A stretch of 64,000 nt of DNA from JBBQYA01 sp031412335. Its GTDB lineage: Bacteria; Bacteroidota; Bacteroidia; Sphingobacteriales; Sphingobacteriaceae. The stretch spans positions 1-64,000 of the forward strand of contig JANOCT010000003.1 of NCBI GenBank assembly GCA_031412335.1, read 5' to 3'. Numbering within the stretch: the first letter of the stretch is position 1; each line of letters begins with the position of its first letter. The notes beneath the pieces were generated by a model, which ran no database searches, was not told where the DNA came from, and saw nothing but the letters and a program-made list of their open reading frames with translations. The translations under genes were made by a program, and so were the position numbers. Of the stretch, positions 43,352 to 52,016 are shown piece by piece.

Positions 43352-44677
43352 TTATATAGCAGCTCCTACTGCTGAACGCCCTTTCACACGTCCTGTTTTC
43401 ATTAATCCATCATAATGACGCATTAATAGATGACTTTCTACTTGTTGTAATGTATCCAACACAACTCCAACCATAATTAATAAAGATGTTCCTCCAAAAA
43501 ATTGGGCAAACTGGCTATTAATACCTAACATAATTGCAATAGAAGGAAGAATTGCTATTATGGCTAAAAATATAGAGCCAGGAAATGTAATTCTTGACAT
43601 AATTGAATCAATGTAATCAGCAGTAGGTTGTCCTGGTTTAACACCTGGAACAAATCCACCGTTTCTTTTCATATCCTCTGCCATTTGATTTGGATTGATT
43701 GTAATTGCTGTGTACAAAAATGTAAACACGATAATTAACAATGCAAAAGTCAAATTGTAAGTTATTGATGTATAATCTACAAAAGATGATAAGAAACTTT
43801 GTGTTGCATCTGAATTTGGTACAAACTGTGCGATAGTTGAAGGAATGAACATAATTGCCTGAGCAAATATGATTGGCATTACTCCAGCAGCATTCACCTT
43901 TAAAGGAATATACTGTCTTACTCCACCATATTGTTTATTTCCAACTACTCTTTTAGCATATTGAACTGGTATTTTACGAACTCCTTGTACTAATAGTATA
44001 GTTGCCATAATGACTCCTAATAACGCTACTAATTCCAGTAATAATGGTATCGGACCCCCACCACCTGCTGCGAAACGTGAATTAAATTCAGCCCCAAGAG
44101 CGAAAGGAAGTTGAGCAATTATACCCACCATAATGATTAAAGAGATTCCGTTTCCAATTCCTTTATCGGTAATTCTTTCTCCAAGCCACATGACAAATAA
44201 GGTACCGGCAGTAAGAATAACTATAGTAGCAACTGTAAATAAAGCACCTTCCATTAAAATTGCTTCTGCTGGAATTTGAGATTTAACATATGCAACTGCT
44301 TGACCTGCAGTAATAACTATTGTCAATATTCTGGTCCAGTTATTTATCACTTTTCTTCCACTTTCTCCTTCTTTTTGCAATTTCTGGAAATATGGTACTC
44401 CTATTCCTAACACTTGCATTACAATAGATGCAGAAATGTAAGGCATAACTCCTAATGCAAAAATGGATGCTCTACTAAATGATCCACCAGCGAACATATT
44501 TAGAATTCCTAAAATTCCATCTGCTGCACTAGTATCTAATTTGGTTGGATCAATACCTGGAAGTACAATGTATGAACCCACACGGTACACAAGTAAAAAG
44601 AGTAGCGTATTAAGAATACGAACCCTTAAATCCTCAATCTTAAAAATGTTCCTTATGGTATCAATAAACTTTTTCAT
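43352..44677 (-). CDS. secY: Preprotein translocase channel subunit SecY
   Basis: 441 residues with ten predicted membrane segments. Signature regions: GSYIVLPGIDP, LNMFAGGSFSRASIFALGVMPYISASIVMQ (plug and TM2), GNGISLIIMVGIIAQLP, YGGVRQYIPLKVNAAGVMPIIFAQ and MKRNGGFVPGVKPGQPT. It forms the Sec channel with SecE and SecG for export of the many signal-peptide proteins here. The start is 2 bp after the rplO stop. Confidence 0.98.
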   Translation of the reverse strand: MKKFIDTIRNIFKIEDLRVRILNTLLFLLVYRVGSYIVLPGIDPTKLDTSAADGILGILNMFAGGSFSRASIFALGVMPYISASIVMQVLGIGVPYFQKLQKEGESGRKVINNWTRILTIVITAGQAVAYVKSQIPAEAILMEGALFTVATIVILTAGTLFVMWLGERITDKGIGNGISLIIMVGIIAQLPFALGAEFNSRFAAGGGGPIPLLLELVALLGVIMATILLVQGVRKIPVQYAKRVVGNKQYGGVRQYIPLKVNAAGVMPIIFAQAIMFIPSTIAQFVPNSDATQSFLSSFVDYTSITYNLTFALLIIVFTFLYTAITINPNQMAEDMKRNGGFVPGVKPGQPTADYIDSIMSRITFPGSIFLAIIAILPSIAIMLGINSQFAQFFGGTSLLIMVGVVLDTLQQVESHLLMRHYDGLMKTGRVKGRSAVGAAI

Positions 44678-44679
44678 TC

Positions 44680-45126
44680 TTACAATTTAACTGCACTACC
44701 GCCTTTTGCTTCAATTGCTGCTGATGCAGTTGCTGTATATGCATGTGCCACAACATCTAACTTTACTGTTAATTCTCCTCTACCTAATATCTTAATCCGA
44801 TCTGATTTAGAAGCTAAACCGTGCTTTCTGAAATCTTCTAAAGTAACTGTACTTAGTGAAAATTTCTCAGCCATAGTCTGTAGGGTATCTAAGTTTACAC
44901 CAACATATTCAATTCTGTTGATGTTTTTAAAACCAAACTTAGGCACACGACGTTGCAAAGGCATTTGACCACCTTCAAATCCAACTTTACTGGAATATCC
45001 AGATCTTGATTGTGCTCCCTTGTGTCCTCGAGTTGATGTACCACCTCTACCAGATCCAGTACCACGACCTAATCTTTTATTATTTTTTATTGAACCTTCT
45101 GCAGGTTTTAGGTTACTTAAATTCAT
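44680..45126 (-). CDS. rplO: 50S ribosomal protein L15
   Basis: 148 residues. The glycine/arginine-rich N-terminus (GRGTGSGRGGTSTRGHKGAQSR in pieces) and the segment GFEGGQMPLQRRVPKFGFKN are diagnostic. A late 50S assembly protein. It begins 1 bp after the rpmD stop and is followed directly by secY. Confidence 0.98.
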   Translation of the reverse strand: MNLSNLKPAEGSIKNNKRLGRGTGSGRGGTSTRGHKGAQSRSGYSSKVGFEGGQMPLQRRVPKFGFKNINRIEYVGVNLDTLQTMAEKFSLSTVTLEDFRKHGLASKSDRIKILGRGELTVKLDVVAHAYTATASAAIEAKGGSAVKL

Positions 45127-45127
45127 G

Positions 45128-45307
45128 TTAGATATTTTCTACCGTTACTAAATGATTTACTTTCGCTACCATTCCTAATATTTGTGGAGTTGCCTCTACT
45201 TCTACAGTTTGGCTTATTTTTCTAAGTCCAAGGGCAGCCATTGTTTTTTTCTGTCTATCGCTTCTGTCAATTACACTGGCAGTTTGCTTAATTCTAATTT
45301 TTGCCAT
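45128..45307 (-). CDS. rpmD: 50S ribosomal protein L30
   Basis: 59 residues, read directly from the minus strand: ATG at 45307, TAA at 45128-45130. It starts MAKIRIKQTASVIDRSDRQK and continues with KKTMAALGLRKISQTVEVE and QILGMVAKVNHLVTVE, the L30 ferredoxin-like fold. It fits exactly between rpsE (4-bp gap) and rplO, the conserved order. Confidence 0.96.
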   Translation of the reverse strand: MAKIRIKQTASVIDRSDRQKKTMAALGLRKISQTVEVEATPQILGMVAKVNHLVTVENI

Positions 45308-45311
45308 TTTC

Positions 45312-45830
45312 TTATCCGTTAAAAACTTTGTTTAAAGAAACGCCTCTGTGTTGTGCAACAGTTACTGCATCTCTCATTTCCGAAAGAGCTTTCACGGTTG
45401 CTTTTACCACGTTATGTGGGTTTGATGAACCTTTTGATTTAGCCAAAACATCTGTGATTCCAGCACTCTCTAATACAGCACGCATTGCACCTCCTGCTAT
45501 TACTCCAGTTCCATGTGCAGCTGGTTTAAGAAATACATAACCTCCAGAATATTTACCATATTGTTCATGTGGTACAGTTCCTTTATGAATCGGTACTTTA
45601 ATTAACGACTTTTTAGCATCATCAATTCCTTTCGCAATAGCTTCGGTTACTTCTTTAGCTTTACCTAAACCAAATCCAACTACTCCGTGTTCGTCGCCAA
45701 CCACAACAATAGCTGAAAAACTGAATGTACGACCTCCCTTTGTTACTTTCGCAACTCGTTGAATGCTTACCAAACGATCTTTTAATTCAATTTCGCTTGT
45801 TTTTACTCTTTTTATATCTTTTGTCGACAT
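45312..45830 (-). CDS. rpsE: 30S ribosomal protein S5
   Basis: 172 residues. The double-stranded RNA-binding N-domain contains VTKGGRTFSFSAIVVVGDEHGVVGFGLGKAKEV, including the spectinomycin-region loop, and the C-domain contains AHGTGVIAGGAMRAVLESAGITDVLAKSKGSSNPHNVV. S5 contributes to decoding accuracy and mRNA unwinding at the entry site. Confidence 0.98.
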   Translation of the reverse strand: MSTKDIKRVKTSEIELKDRLVSIQRVAKVTKGGRTFSFSAIVVVGDEHGVVGFGLGKAKEVTEAIAKGIDDAKKSLIKVPIHKGTVPHEQYGKYSGGYVFLKPAAHGTGVIAGGAMRAVLESAGITDVLAKSKGSSNPHNVVKATVKALSEMRDAVTVAQHRGVSLNKVFNG

Positions 45831-45836
45831 TTTCGT

Positions 45837-46193
45837 TTAAAATTTAAGTCCACCTTCTCTGGCACCTTCTGCCAATGATTTAATTCTACCGTGATATAAA
45901 TATCCATTTCTGTCAAAAACCACAGAACTAATTCCAGTAGCAACTGCTTTTTCTGCCAATAGCTTCCCAACTTCTTTCGCTTGATCAACTTTAGGAGATC
46001 CTTTAGTTAAATCTTTCGCTAATGTTGAAGCAGAAACTAATGTAGTTCCATCAACATCATTGATTATTTGAGCGTAAATCCCCTTGTTGCTTCGGTAAAC
46101 AGAAAGTCTTGGCTGCTCTGCTGTTCCGGTAATTTTTAAACGTATTCCTCTTTTGATTCTTAATCTTCTAGAGGATTTTATTGATCCCGACAT
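45837..46193 (-). CDS. rplR: 50S ribosomal protein L18
   Basis: 118 residues. RLRIKRGIRLKITGTAEQPRLSVYRSNKGIYAQIINDVDG (in parts) and SVVFDRNGYLYHGRIKSLAEGAREGGLKF are diagnostic. L18 binds 5S rRNA in the central protuberance together with L5. Confidence 0.98.
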   Translation of the reverse strand: MSGSIKSSRRLRIKRGIRLKITGTAEQPRLSVYRSNKGIYAQIINDVDGTTLVSASTLAKDLTKGSPKVDQAKEVGKLLAEKAVATGISSVVFDRNGYLYHGRIKSLAEGAREGGLKF

Positions 46194-46198
46194 CTTAT

Positions 46199-46756
46199 TT
46201 ATTTTTTAGCAGCCGATTTACCAGCTTTTCTTCTTAATACTTCACCTGTAAACTTGATACCTTTTCCTTTGTAAGGTTCTGGCGCTCTTAATGATCTTAT
46301 TTTTGCTGCAACTTGACCAATTAATTGCTTATCAATACTTTCTAAAATGATGGTTGGATTCTGACCTTTAGCTGATTCCGTAGTTACTTTAACTTCAACT
46401 GGTAGCTGAAAAACATAATGGTGAGAATATCCTAAAACCAAATCCAACATCTGACCATTGTTTGTAGCTCTATATCCAACACCAACTAATTCCTGACGGA
46501 TTGTATAACCAGCTGTCACGCCTGTTACCATGTTATTAATCAATGATCGATACAAACCATGCAATGCTTTGTGTCTTTTTTGTTCTGTAGGTCTTTCAAC
46601 TGTTAATGTTGAACCTTCAATTTTTATAATCATCTCTGGATTTACTTCCTGAGATGTAGTTCCTTTAGGACCTTTTACAGTTACTAAATTTGAATCTGAA
46701 ACCGTTACAGTTACTCCTGCTGGTAATTCAATGGGTGCTTTTCCTATTCTTGACAT
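46199..46756 (-). CDS. rplF: 50S ribosomal protein L6
   Basis: 185 residues with two homologous domains; MSRIGKAPIELPAGV at the start and EPYKGKGIKFTGEVLRRKAGK at the end are diagnostic. It sits near the factor-binding site of the 50S subunit. Spacing to rplR is 5 bp and to rpsH 15 bp; a GGAGG-like purine stretch lies before the ATG, one of few Shine-Dalgarno-like sites in the cluster. Confidence 0.98.
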   Translation of the reverse strand: MSRIGKAPIELPAGVTVTVSDSNLVTVKGPKGTTSQEVNPEMIIKIEGSTLTVERPTEQKRHKALHGLYRSLINNMVTGVTAGYTIRQELVGVGYRATNNGQMLDLVLGYSHHYVFQLPVEVKVTTESAKGQNPTIILESIDKQLIGQVAAKIRSLRAPEPYKGKGIKFTGEVLRRKAGKSAAKK

Positions 46757-46771
46757 TTTTTCCCCTCCTTA

Positions 46772-47167
46772 TTAATAAACGTGACAAAGAACTTCACCAC
46801 CTATATTTAAGCTTCTGGCTTCTTTATCAGACATAACTCCTTTTGAAGTTGTCAAGATTGCGATTCCTAAACCATTTAATACTCTTGGCAAATTGCTGGT
46901 ATCAGCATAATTTCTTAATCCTGGGCGACTTACCCGGTTTAATTTTTTGATTGCAGAAATCTTAGATATCGGATGATATTTTAATGCGATTTTAATTACT
47001 CCTTGAATACTATTGTCTTCAAATTTGTAATTCGCAATATATCCTTTATCGAAAAGCACCTTCGTGATGGCTTTCTTAAGATTTGATGCAGGAATTTCTA
47101 CAACCCTATGGTTGGCCTTAATGGCATTCCTTACTCTTGTTAAATAATCTGCTATTGGATCAGTCAT
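46772..47167 (-). CDS. rpsH: 30S ribosomal protein S8
   Basis: 131 residues. MTDPIADYLTRVRNAIKANHR and the C-terminal GLGIAILTTSKGVMSDKEARSLNIGGEVLCHVY are diagnostic. S8 binds central-domain 16S rRNA and, in E. coli, represses the spc operon. Confidence 0.98.
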   Translation of the reverse strand: MTDPIADYLTRVRNAIKANHRVVEIPASNLKKAITKVLFDKGYIANYKFEDNSIQGVIKIALKYHPISKISAIKKLNRVSRPGLRNYADTSNLPRVLNGLGIAILTTSKGVMSDKEARSLNIGGEVLCHVY

Positions 47168-47210
47168 TGTTAATTTAATTTAAGCATTGCTGCTTGTTAC
47201 TTTTATTTTT

Positions 47211-47480
47211 TTACCAGCTTGATTTTGTTACTCCTGGAATTTTTCCAGCTAAAGCCATTTCACGGAATGTAACACGGCAAATTCCAAACTGTCTCATGTA
47301 TCCTCTTGGTCTACCAGTAAGTTTACATCGATTGTGTAAACGGGTAGGTGATGAATTTTTCGGCAATTTATCTAAGCCAACTAAATCTCCAGCTTCTTTT
47401 AATGCCGCACGCTTTGCTGCATATTTTTCAACCAGTCGAGCTCTCTTAACTTCTCTGGCCTTTAATCCTTCTTTTGCCAT
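47211..47480 (-). CDS. rpsN: 30S ribosomal protein S14 (zinc-free, 89-residue type)
   Basis: 89 residues, the long form without the CxxC...CxxC zinc knuckle; RLHNRCKLTGRPRGYMRQFGICR and the end GKIPGVTKSSW are diagnostic. It starts 1 base inside the rplE stop (TAATG), implying coupled translation. Confidence 0.98.
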   Translation of the reverse strand: MAKEGLKAREVKRARLVEKYAAKRAALKEAGDLVGLDKLPKNSSPTRLHNRCKLTGRPRGYMRQFGICRVTFREMALAGKIPGVTKSSW

Positions 47481-48040
47481 TATTCTTTAATTTGATTTTT
47501 GAATGGTAATCCGAATTCTTTTAATAATTCTAATGCTTCTTCATCTGTTCCTGCACTAGTTACAAAAGTTATATCCATTCCCATTATTTTATTGATCTTG
47601 TCAATATTAATTTCTGGGAAAATTATTTGCTCAGTAACACCTAAAGTGTAATTTCCTCTTCCGTCAAATCCTTTATCGTTAATTCCTTTGAAATCACGAA
47701 TACGAGGTAACGCAACTGAAATTAAACGATCTAAAAATTCATACATATTGTTGTCTCGCAAAGTAACACGAACACCAACCGGCACATTTTTTCTCAACTT
47801 AAAGTTGGAAATATCCTTCTTAGATTTAGTTGCAATTGCTTTCTGACCTGAAATTGTAGTCATCTCTTCTACTGCATTATCAATAAGTTTCTTATCAGAA
47901 ACAGCTGCTCCAACTCCTTGGTTCAGACATATTTTCTGAAGCTTTGGAACTTGCATGATACTTTTGTAAGAAAATTTCTTTTTAAGAGAACCTATAATTT
48001 CTTCGTTATACTTACTCTTTAATCTTGGTTTGTATTCCAT
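47480..48040 (-). CDS. rplE: 50S ribosomal protein L5
   Basis: 186 residues. LKKKFSYKSIMQVPKLQKICLNQGVG, GVRVTLRDNNMYEFLDRLISVALPRIRDFKG and GRGNYTLGVTEQIIFPEI are diagnostic. L5 binds 5S rRNA and the P-site tRNA. It overlaps the neighbouring genes by one base at both ends (TAATG junctions). Confidence 0.98.
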   Translation of the reverse strand: MEYKPRLKSKYNEEIIGSLKKKFSYKSIMQVPKLQKICLNQGVGAAVSDKKLIDNAVEEMTTISGQKAIATKSKKDISNFKLRKNVPVGVRVTLRDNNMYEFLDRLISVALPRIRDFKGINDKGFDGRGNYTLGVTEQIIFPEINIDKINKIMGMDITFVTSAGTDEEALELLKEFGLPFKNQIKE

Positions 48041-48381
48041 TATTTAATTACCTCCCCTGTTTTTTTTGCAATACGTTCGGTTTTACCTTCTGCATTTACT
48101 TTTCTACCTACCCGAGTAGTTTTTCCAGATGCTGGGTCAACTAACATTAAGTTAGAAACATGAATTGCTGCTTCTTTTTTGATAATTCCTCCATTTGGAG
48201 ATGCTGCACTTGGCTTGGTATGTTTAGAAACCATGTTAGCTCCTTCTACAATAGCTCGATTTTTCTTGATAATAACTTCAAGAATTTTTCCTTGCTGACC
48301 TTTTGCATCACCTGCAATAATTTTTACGGTATCTCCCTTGCGTATTTTAAGTTTAGGGATAATGTTTATTCTCTTTTCCAT
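48040..48381 (-). CDS. rplX: 50S ribosomal protein L24
   Basis: 113 residues. The KOW motif is KIRKGDTVKIIAGDAKGQQGKILEV, followed by AIVEGANMVSKHTKPS. One of the first proteins to bind 23S rRNA during assembly. Its stop overlaps the rplE start by one base; rplN lies 3 bp upstream. Confidence 0.98.
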   Translation of the reverse strand: MEKRINIIPKLKIRKGDTVKIIAGDAKGQQGKILEVIIKKNRAIVEGANMVSKHTKPSAASPNGGIIKKEAAIHVSNLMLVDPASGKTTRVGRKVNAEGKTERIAKKTGEVIK

Positions 48382-48384
48382 AAT

Positions 48385-48753
48385 TTATAGTACTTCCGGG
48401 GCTAAAGAAATGATTTTCATAAATTGCTTCTCGCGTAGTTCCCTTGCTACCGGACCGAATATACGAGTGCCTCTTGGCTCATCGTTTGCATTCAGCAAAA
48501 CAGCAGCATTATCATCAAATCGTATGTAAGAACCATCTTTTCTACGGATTTCCTTTTTTGTTCGTACGATTACAGCTTTAGAAACAGCACCTTTTTTGAT
48601 ATTGCCTGATGGCAAAGCATGTTTAACTGTTATTACAATTTTATCGCCTATTGAGGCATATTTTTTACCTGTTCCACCTAACACTCGTATGCAAAGAACT
48701 TCTTTTGCTCCGCTGTTATCAGCAACTGTAAGTCGTGATTCTTGTTGTATCAT
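48385..48753 (-). CDS. rplN: 50S ribosomal protein L14
   Basis: 122 residues, the standard length. MIQQESRLTVADNSGAKEVLCIRVLGG and RFDDNAAVLLNANDEPRGTRIFGPVARELREK are diagnostic. L14 forms an intersubunit bridge and is the docking site for the silencing factor RsfS. Confidence 0.98.
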   Translation of the reverse strand: MIQQESRLTVADNSGAKEVLCIRVLGGTGKKYASIGDKIVITVKHALPSGNIKKGAVSKAVIVRTKKEIRRKDGSYIRFDDNAAVLLNANDEPRGTRIFGPVARELREKQFMKIISLAPEVL

Positions 48754-48754
48754 T

Positions 48755-49012
48755 TTATTTAGCCCTTTCTAAAATTTCCAATACTCTCCATCGCTTGTTC
48801 TTACTTAGAGGGCGAGTTTCCATTATGTTCACAATATCGCCTACACCACAATCATTGGTTTCGTCGTGCGCCATTAGTTTAGTAGTTTTCTTTACAAACT
48901 TACCATAGATCGGATGCTTAACCTTTCGCTCTACCGCAACAGTGATAGATTTATCCATCTTGTTGCCAACTACTTTTCCGATTCTTGTTTTTCTTAAATT
49001 TCTCTGTTCCAT
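48755..49012 (-). CDS. rpsQ: 30S ribosomal protein S17
   Basis: 85 residues from the ATG at 49012 (MEQRNLRKTRIGKVVGNKMDKSI), which matches where the family starts. An ATG at 49021 would add three residues and would share a base with the rpmC stop (TAATG); either start is possible. The HPIYGKFVKKTTKLMAHDE segment is diagnostic. S17 is a primary 16S rRNA binder. Confidence 0.96.
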   Translation of the reverse strand: MEQRNLRKTRIGKVVGNKMDKSITVAVERKVKHPIYGKFVKKTTKLMAHDETNDCGVGDIVNIMETRPLSKNKRWRVLEILERAK

Positions 49013-49020
49013 AATAATCA

Positions 49021-49233
49021 TTACTGAGCTGCTTCTACCTGAGTACTATTAACCCTGTTGGTAAGTTCTGTGTTGAGCTGTGCAACCGTTCTTCTGGCCA
49101 TTTTAATCCGTAGAGGATTTTCAATAGCAGAAATAGAGTGGCTAAATTTCAACTTAGTATAAGCTGCTTTCTCTTCTCTGATTCTGTCTTTTAATTCCTC
49201 AAGCGTAAGCTCTTTTATTTCTGAGTATTTCAT
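49021..49233 (-). CDS. rpmC: 50S ribosomal protein L29
   Basis: 70 residues forming a helical hairpin: MKYSEIKELTLEELKDRIREEK and LKFSHSISAIENPLRIKMARRTVAQLNTEL. It sits at the tunnel exit beside L23 and is part of the docking site for trigger factor and SRP. Ends at the TAATG junction with rpsQ. Confidence 0.97.
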   Translation of the reverse strand: MKYSEIKELTLEELKDRIREEKAAYTKLKFSHSISAIENPLRIKMARRTVAQLNTELTNRVNSTQVEAAQ

Positions 49234-49256
49234 CGTTCAATTATATAATTGCAGTA

Positions 49257-49679
49257 CTATTCTTCTGCGTAATCTCTTCGTGTGATAAATCTTGTTGCAA
49301 CCGGCAATTTTTGCGCTGCCAATCGTAATGCTTCTTTAGCTGTTTCCATTGGAACACCTTCTGTTTCAAACAAAATTCTTCCTGGTTTTACTACAGCTAC
49401 CCAATATTCTGGAGCTCCTTTACCTTTTCCCATACGTACTTCGGCTGGTTTCTTGGTAACTGGTTTATCTGGAAATATTCTAATCCAAACTTGACCTTCA
49501 CGTTTCATAAAACGGGTTACCGCGATACGTGCAGCCTCTATTTGTCTGCTAGTAATCCAGCATTCTTCAAGCGACTTGATACCAAAGCTTCCAAATGAAA
49601 GTTCTGCTCCGCGTTTCGCGAAACCCTTCATTCTACCCTTCTGCATCTTTCTGAACTTTGTTCTTTTAGGTTGTAACAT
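49257..49679 (-). CDS. rplP: 50S ribosomal protein L16
   Basis: 140 residues. MLQPKRTKFRKMQKGRMKG, WITSRQIEAARIAVTRFMKREGQVWIRIFPDKPVT and RMGKGKGAPEYWVAVVKPGRILFE are diagnostic. L16 helps position the A-site tRNA. rpsC is 32 bp upstream. Confidence 0.98.
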   Translation of the reverse strand: MLQPKRTKFRKMQKGRMKGFAKRGAELSFGSFGIKSLEECWITSRQIEAARIAVTRFMKREGQVWIRIFPDKPVTKKPAEVRMGKGKGAPEYWVAVVKPGRILFETEGVPMETAKEALRLAAQKLPVATRFITRRDYAEE

Positions 49680-49711
49680 TGTATACCTTCTAAAATATTC
49701 TTAATTAAATT

Positions 49712-50542
49712 TTATCTTCTTGGACCGCCTTTACCACGGTTACCAGCTCCACCACCTTGCCCTTGACCACCTTTATTTCTGTCATTACCACCTTTATTAA
49801 ATCCGCCTCTATCTCCACCACGTTCTCCACCTCGATCAGATTTCATTCCTTGTGGTCCTTCTGTTTTTGCTCCTGGACCGGTTAAAGATTGTCCGATATT
49901 TGGAGATAAATCTCTTTTACCATAAACCTCACCTTTACAAATCCAAACTTTAACTCCGATTTTACCATACGTAGTTTGTGCTTCTGCTAATGCGTAATCA
50001 ATATCAGCTCTCAATGTATGTAAAGGAGTTCTTCCTTCTTTGTATTGCTCAGAACGTGCCATCTCTGCTCCACCCAATCTTCCTGAACACATAATTTTAA
50101 TTCCTTCTGCACCCATTCTCATGGTTGAAGCAATTGATGTTTTCATTGCTCTTCTAAAAGAAATTCTTGCTTCTAATTGCTTTGCAACTCCTTCGCCTAC
50201 TAGCTGAGCATCTAATTCTGGACGCTTGATTTCGAATATATTGATTTGAACATCTTTTTTAGTGATTTTCTTCAATTCTTCTTTCACCTTATCGATTTCG
50301 GTTCCACCTTTTCCAATTACAATGCCTGGTCGGGCAGTGTGGATAGTGATCGTTATTCTTTTAAGTGTTCTTTCAATTACAACTTTAGATATACCACCTT
50401 TTGCGATACGTGCTGAAATATATTTTCTGATTTTATGATCTTCAACTAATTTGTCGGCATATTTCTTACCACCAAACCAGTTGGAATCCCAACCTTTTAT
50501 AATTCCTAATCTTACTCCTATTGGATTTACTTTTTGTCCCAT
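49712..50542 (-). CDS. rpsC: 30S ribosomal protein S3 with Gly/Arg-rich tail
   Basis: 276 residues; bacterial S3 is usually 210-235. Residues 1-~210 are typical: MGQKVNPIGVRLGIIKGWDSNWF, the KH domain around GIVIGKGGTEIDKVKEELKK, and GRLGGAEMARSEQYKEGRTPLHTLRADIDY. The last ~55 residues are an RGG-type tail (DRGGERGGDRGGFNKGG, ending GNRGKGGPRR), similar in composition to the tail of the helicase at 5145. S3 lines the mRNA entry channel, so the tail could contact incoming mRNA; that is inference. Confidence 0.98.
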   Translation of the reverse strand: MGQKVNPIGVRLGIIKGWDSNWFGGKKYADKLVEDHKIRKYISARIAKGGISKVVIERTLKRITITIHTARPGIVIGKGGTEIDKVKEELKKITKKDVQINIFEIKRPELDAQLVGEGVAKQLEARISFRRAMKTSIASTMRMGAEGIKIMCSGRLGGAEMARSEQYKEGRTPLHTLRADIDYALAEAQTTYGKIGVKVWICKGEVYGKRDLSPNIGQSLTGPGAKTEGPQGMKSDRGGERGGDRGGFNKGGNDRNKGGQGQGGGAGNRGKGGPRR

Positions 50543-50550
50543 TTTACTGA

Positions 50551-50910
50551 TTAGTTTTTAGGTTCAACAATTTTACTGTCAACCACCAACGTAACGTGAT
50601 TTGATCTCTTTCTTATTCTATGACCACGACCTTGAGGTGCAGGTCTTAGTCGTTTAAGCTGACGACCTCCGTCTACAAAAACTTCTTTGATATAAAGATT
50701 ACTATCATCAATGCTTGCACCTTCATTTTTAGTTTCCCAATTTTTGATAGCTGAATACAAAAGCTTTTCAATTTTAAGGGATGCTTCTTTAGGATTAAAC
50801 TTAAGAATATGTAATGCCTTCTGAATTTCGACACCTCGAATCAGATCTACAACCAAACGCATTTTGCGGGGTGAAGACGGACAATCGTTTAATTTAGCAA
50901 CTGCTTCCAT
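50551..50910 (-). CDS. rplV: 50S ribosomal protein L22
   Basis: 119 residues. KLNDCPSSPRKMRLVVDLIRG and the tunnel hairpin with KRLRPAPQGRGHRIRKRSNH are diagnostic. The hairpin lines the peptide exit tunnel and has the normal length, with no visible macrolide-resistance deletion. Confidence 0.98.
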   Translation of the reverse strand: MEAVAKLNDCPSSPRKMRLVVDLIRGVEIQKALHILKFNPKEASLKIEKLLYSAIKNWETKNEGASIDDSNLYIKEVFVDGGRQLKRLRPAPQGRGHRIRKRSNHVTLVVDSKIVEPKN

Positions 50911-50917
50911 TTTTTAC

Positions 50918-51187
50918 TTATTTTTTCTTATCGCCAGAGTGACCTCTAAACGTACGAGTAGGTGAAAATTCTCCAAGTTTGTGACCTACCATGTTTTCTG
51001 TAACATACACAGGAATAAACTTATTACCGTTGTGAACAGCAAACGTCAAGCCTACGAAGTCTGGAGAAATCATTGATCTTCTAGACCAGGTTTTTATTAC
51101 TGTCTTTTTTGCAATATCGTTCTGAGCAACAACTTTTCGCTCAAGGTTATAATCGATATAAGGACCTTTTTTAATTGAACGTGCCAT
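50918..51187 (-). CDS. rpsS: 30S ribosomal protein S19
   Basis: 89 residues. MARSIKKGPYIDYNL and GHKLGEFSPTRTFRGHSGDKK are diagnostic. S19 pairs with S13 in the 30S head. Its ATG shares one base with the rplB stop (TAATG), implying coupling. Confidence 0.98.
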   Translation of the reverse strand: MARSIKKGPYIDYNLERKVVAQNDIAKKTVIKTWSRRSMISPDFVGLTFAVHNGNKFIPVYVTENMVGHKLGEFSPTRTFRGHSGDKKK

Positions 51188-52014
51188 TATTTTTTTCTAC
51201 CCTCTGTAATGTATCGGTTTGACGCTTTCTTTTTATTTCTAGTTTTAAAGCCTTTAGCTAAAATGTTATTTCTAGATCGTGGGTGACCTCCTGAAGCTCT
51301 TCCTTCACCACCACCCATCGGGTGATCGACTGGATTCATCGCTACTGGTCTTACTCTTGGTCTTCTACCTAACCATCTTTTTCTACCCGCTTTTCCTAAT
51401 ACTTCACTTGAATGATCTCCGTTTGATACAACTCCAATTGCAGCCATACATGATTGTAATATCATTCTGGTTTCGCCTGATGGCAATTTAATTGAAGCAT
51501 ATTTTCCATCTCTAGATGCAAGCTGGCAATAAGCTCCTGCACTTCGTGACATGGATGCACCTTGACCAGGATTCAATTCAATATTGTGAATTACTGAACC
51601 CAATGGAATGTACTTTAACGTTAATGCATTACCAACTTCTGGCGCTACGTTTTCTCCTGAGATCACTGTTTGACCAACTTTTAATCCAGCTGGAGCAATA
51701 ATATATCTCTTTTCTCCATCTGCATAAGAAAGTAAAGCAATACGAGCTGTTCTATTTGGATCGTATTCGATCGTTTTTACAGTAGCAGGAATATCAAATT
51801 TATTTCTCTTGAAATCAATAATTCTATACGCTTGCTTGTGCCCACCACCCATTTGACGCATGGTCATTTTTCCGGTGTTATTTCTACCACCTGATCGGGT
51901 GTTAGCTGCTTCAACTAACGACTTTTCTGGTTTGCTGGCGGTAATTTCACTGAAACTACTATCTACTCTGAAACGCGTTCCGGGCGTAACCGGTTTAAAT
52001 CTTTTAACTGCCAT
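51187..52014 (-). CDS. rplB: 50S ribosomal protein L2
   Basis: 275 residues, full length. KPVTPGTRFRVD, GGGHKQAYRIIDFKRN, GSVIHNIELNPGQGASMSRSAG and the peptidyl-transferase-proximal RPRVRPVAMNPVDHPMGGGEG are diagnostic; the conserved catalytic-region His is present in NPVDHPMGGG. It is 2 bp downstream of rplW. Confidence 0.98.
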   Translation of the reverse strand: MAVKRFKPVTPGTRFRVDSSFSEITASKPEKSLVEAANTRSGGRNNTGKMTMRQMGGGHKQAYRIIDFKRNKFDIPATVKTIEYDPNRTARIALLSYADGEKRYIIAPAGLKVGQTVISGENVAPEVGNALTLKYIPLGSVIHNIELNPGQGASMSRSAGAYCQLASRDGKYASIKLPSGETRMILQSCMAAIGVVSNGDHSSEVLGKAGRKRWLGRRPRVRPVAMNPVDHPMGGGEGRASGGHPRSRNNILAKGFKTRNKKKASNRYITEGRKK

Positions 52015-52016
52015 AA

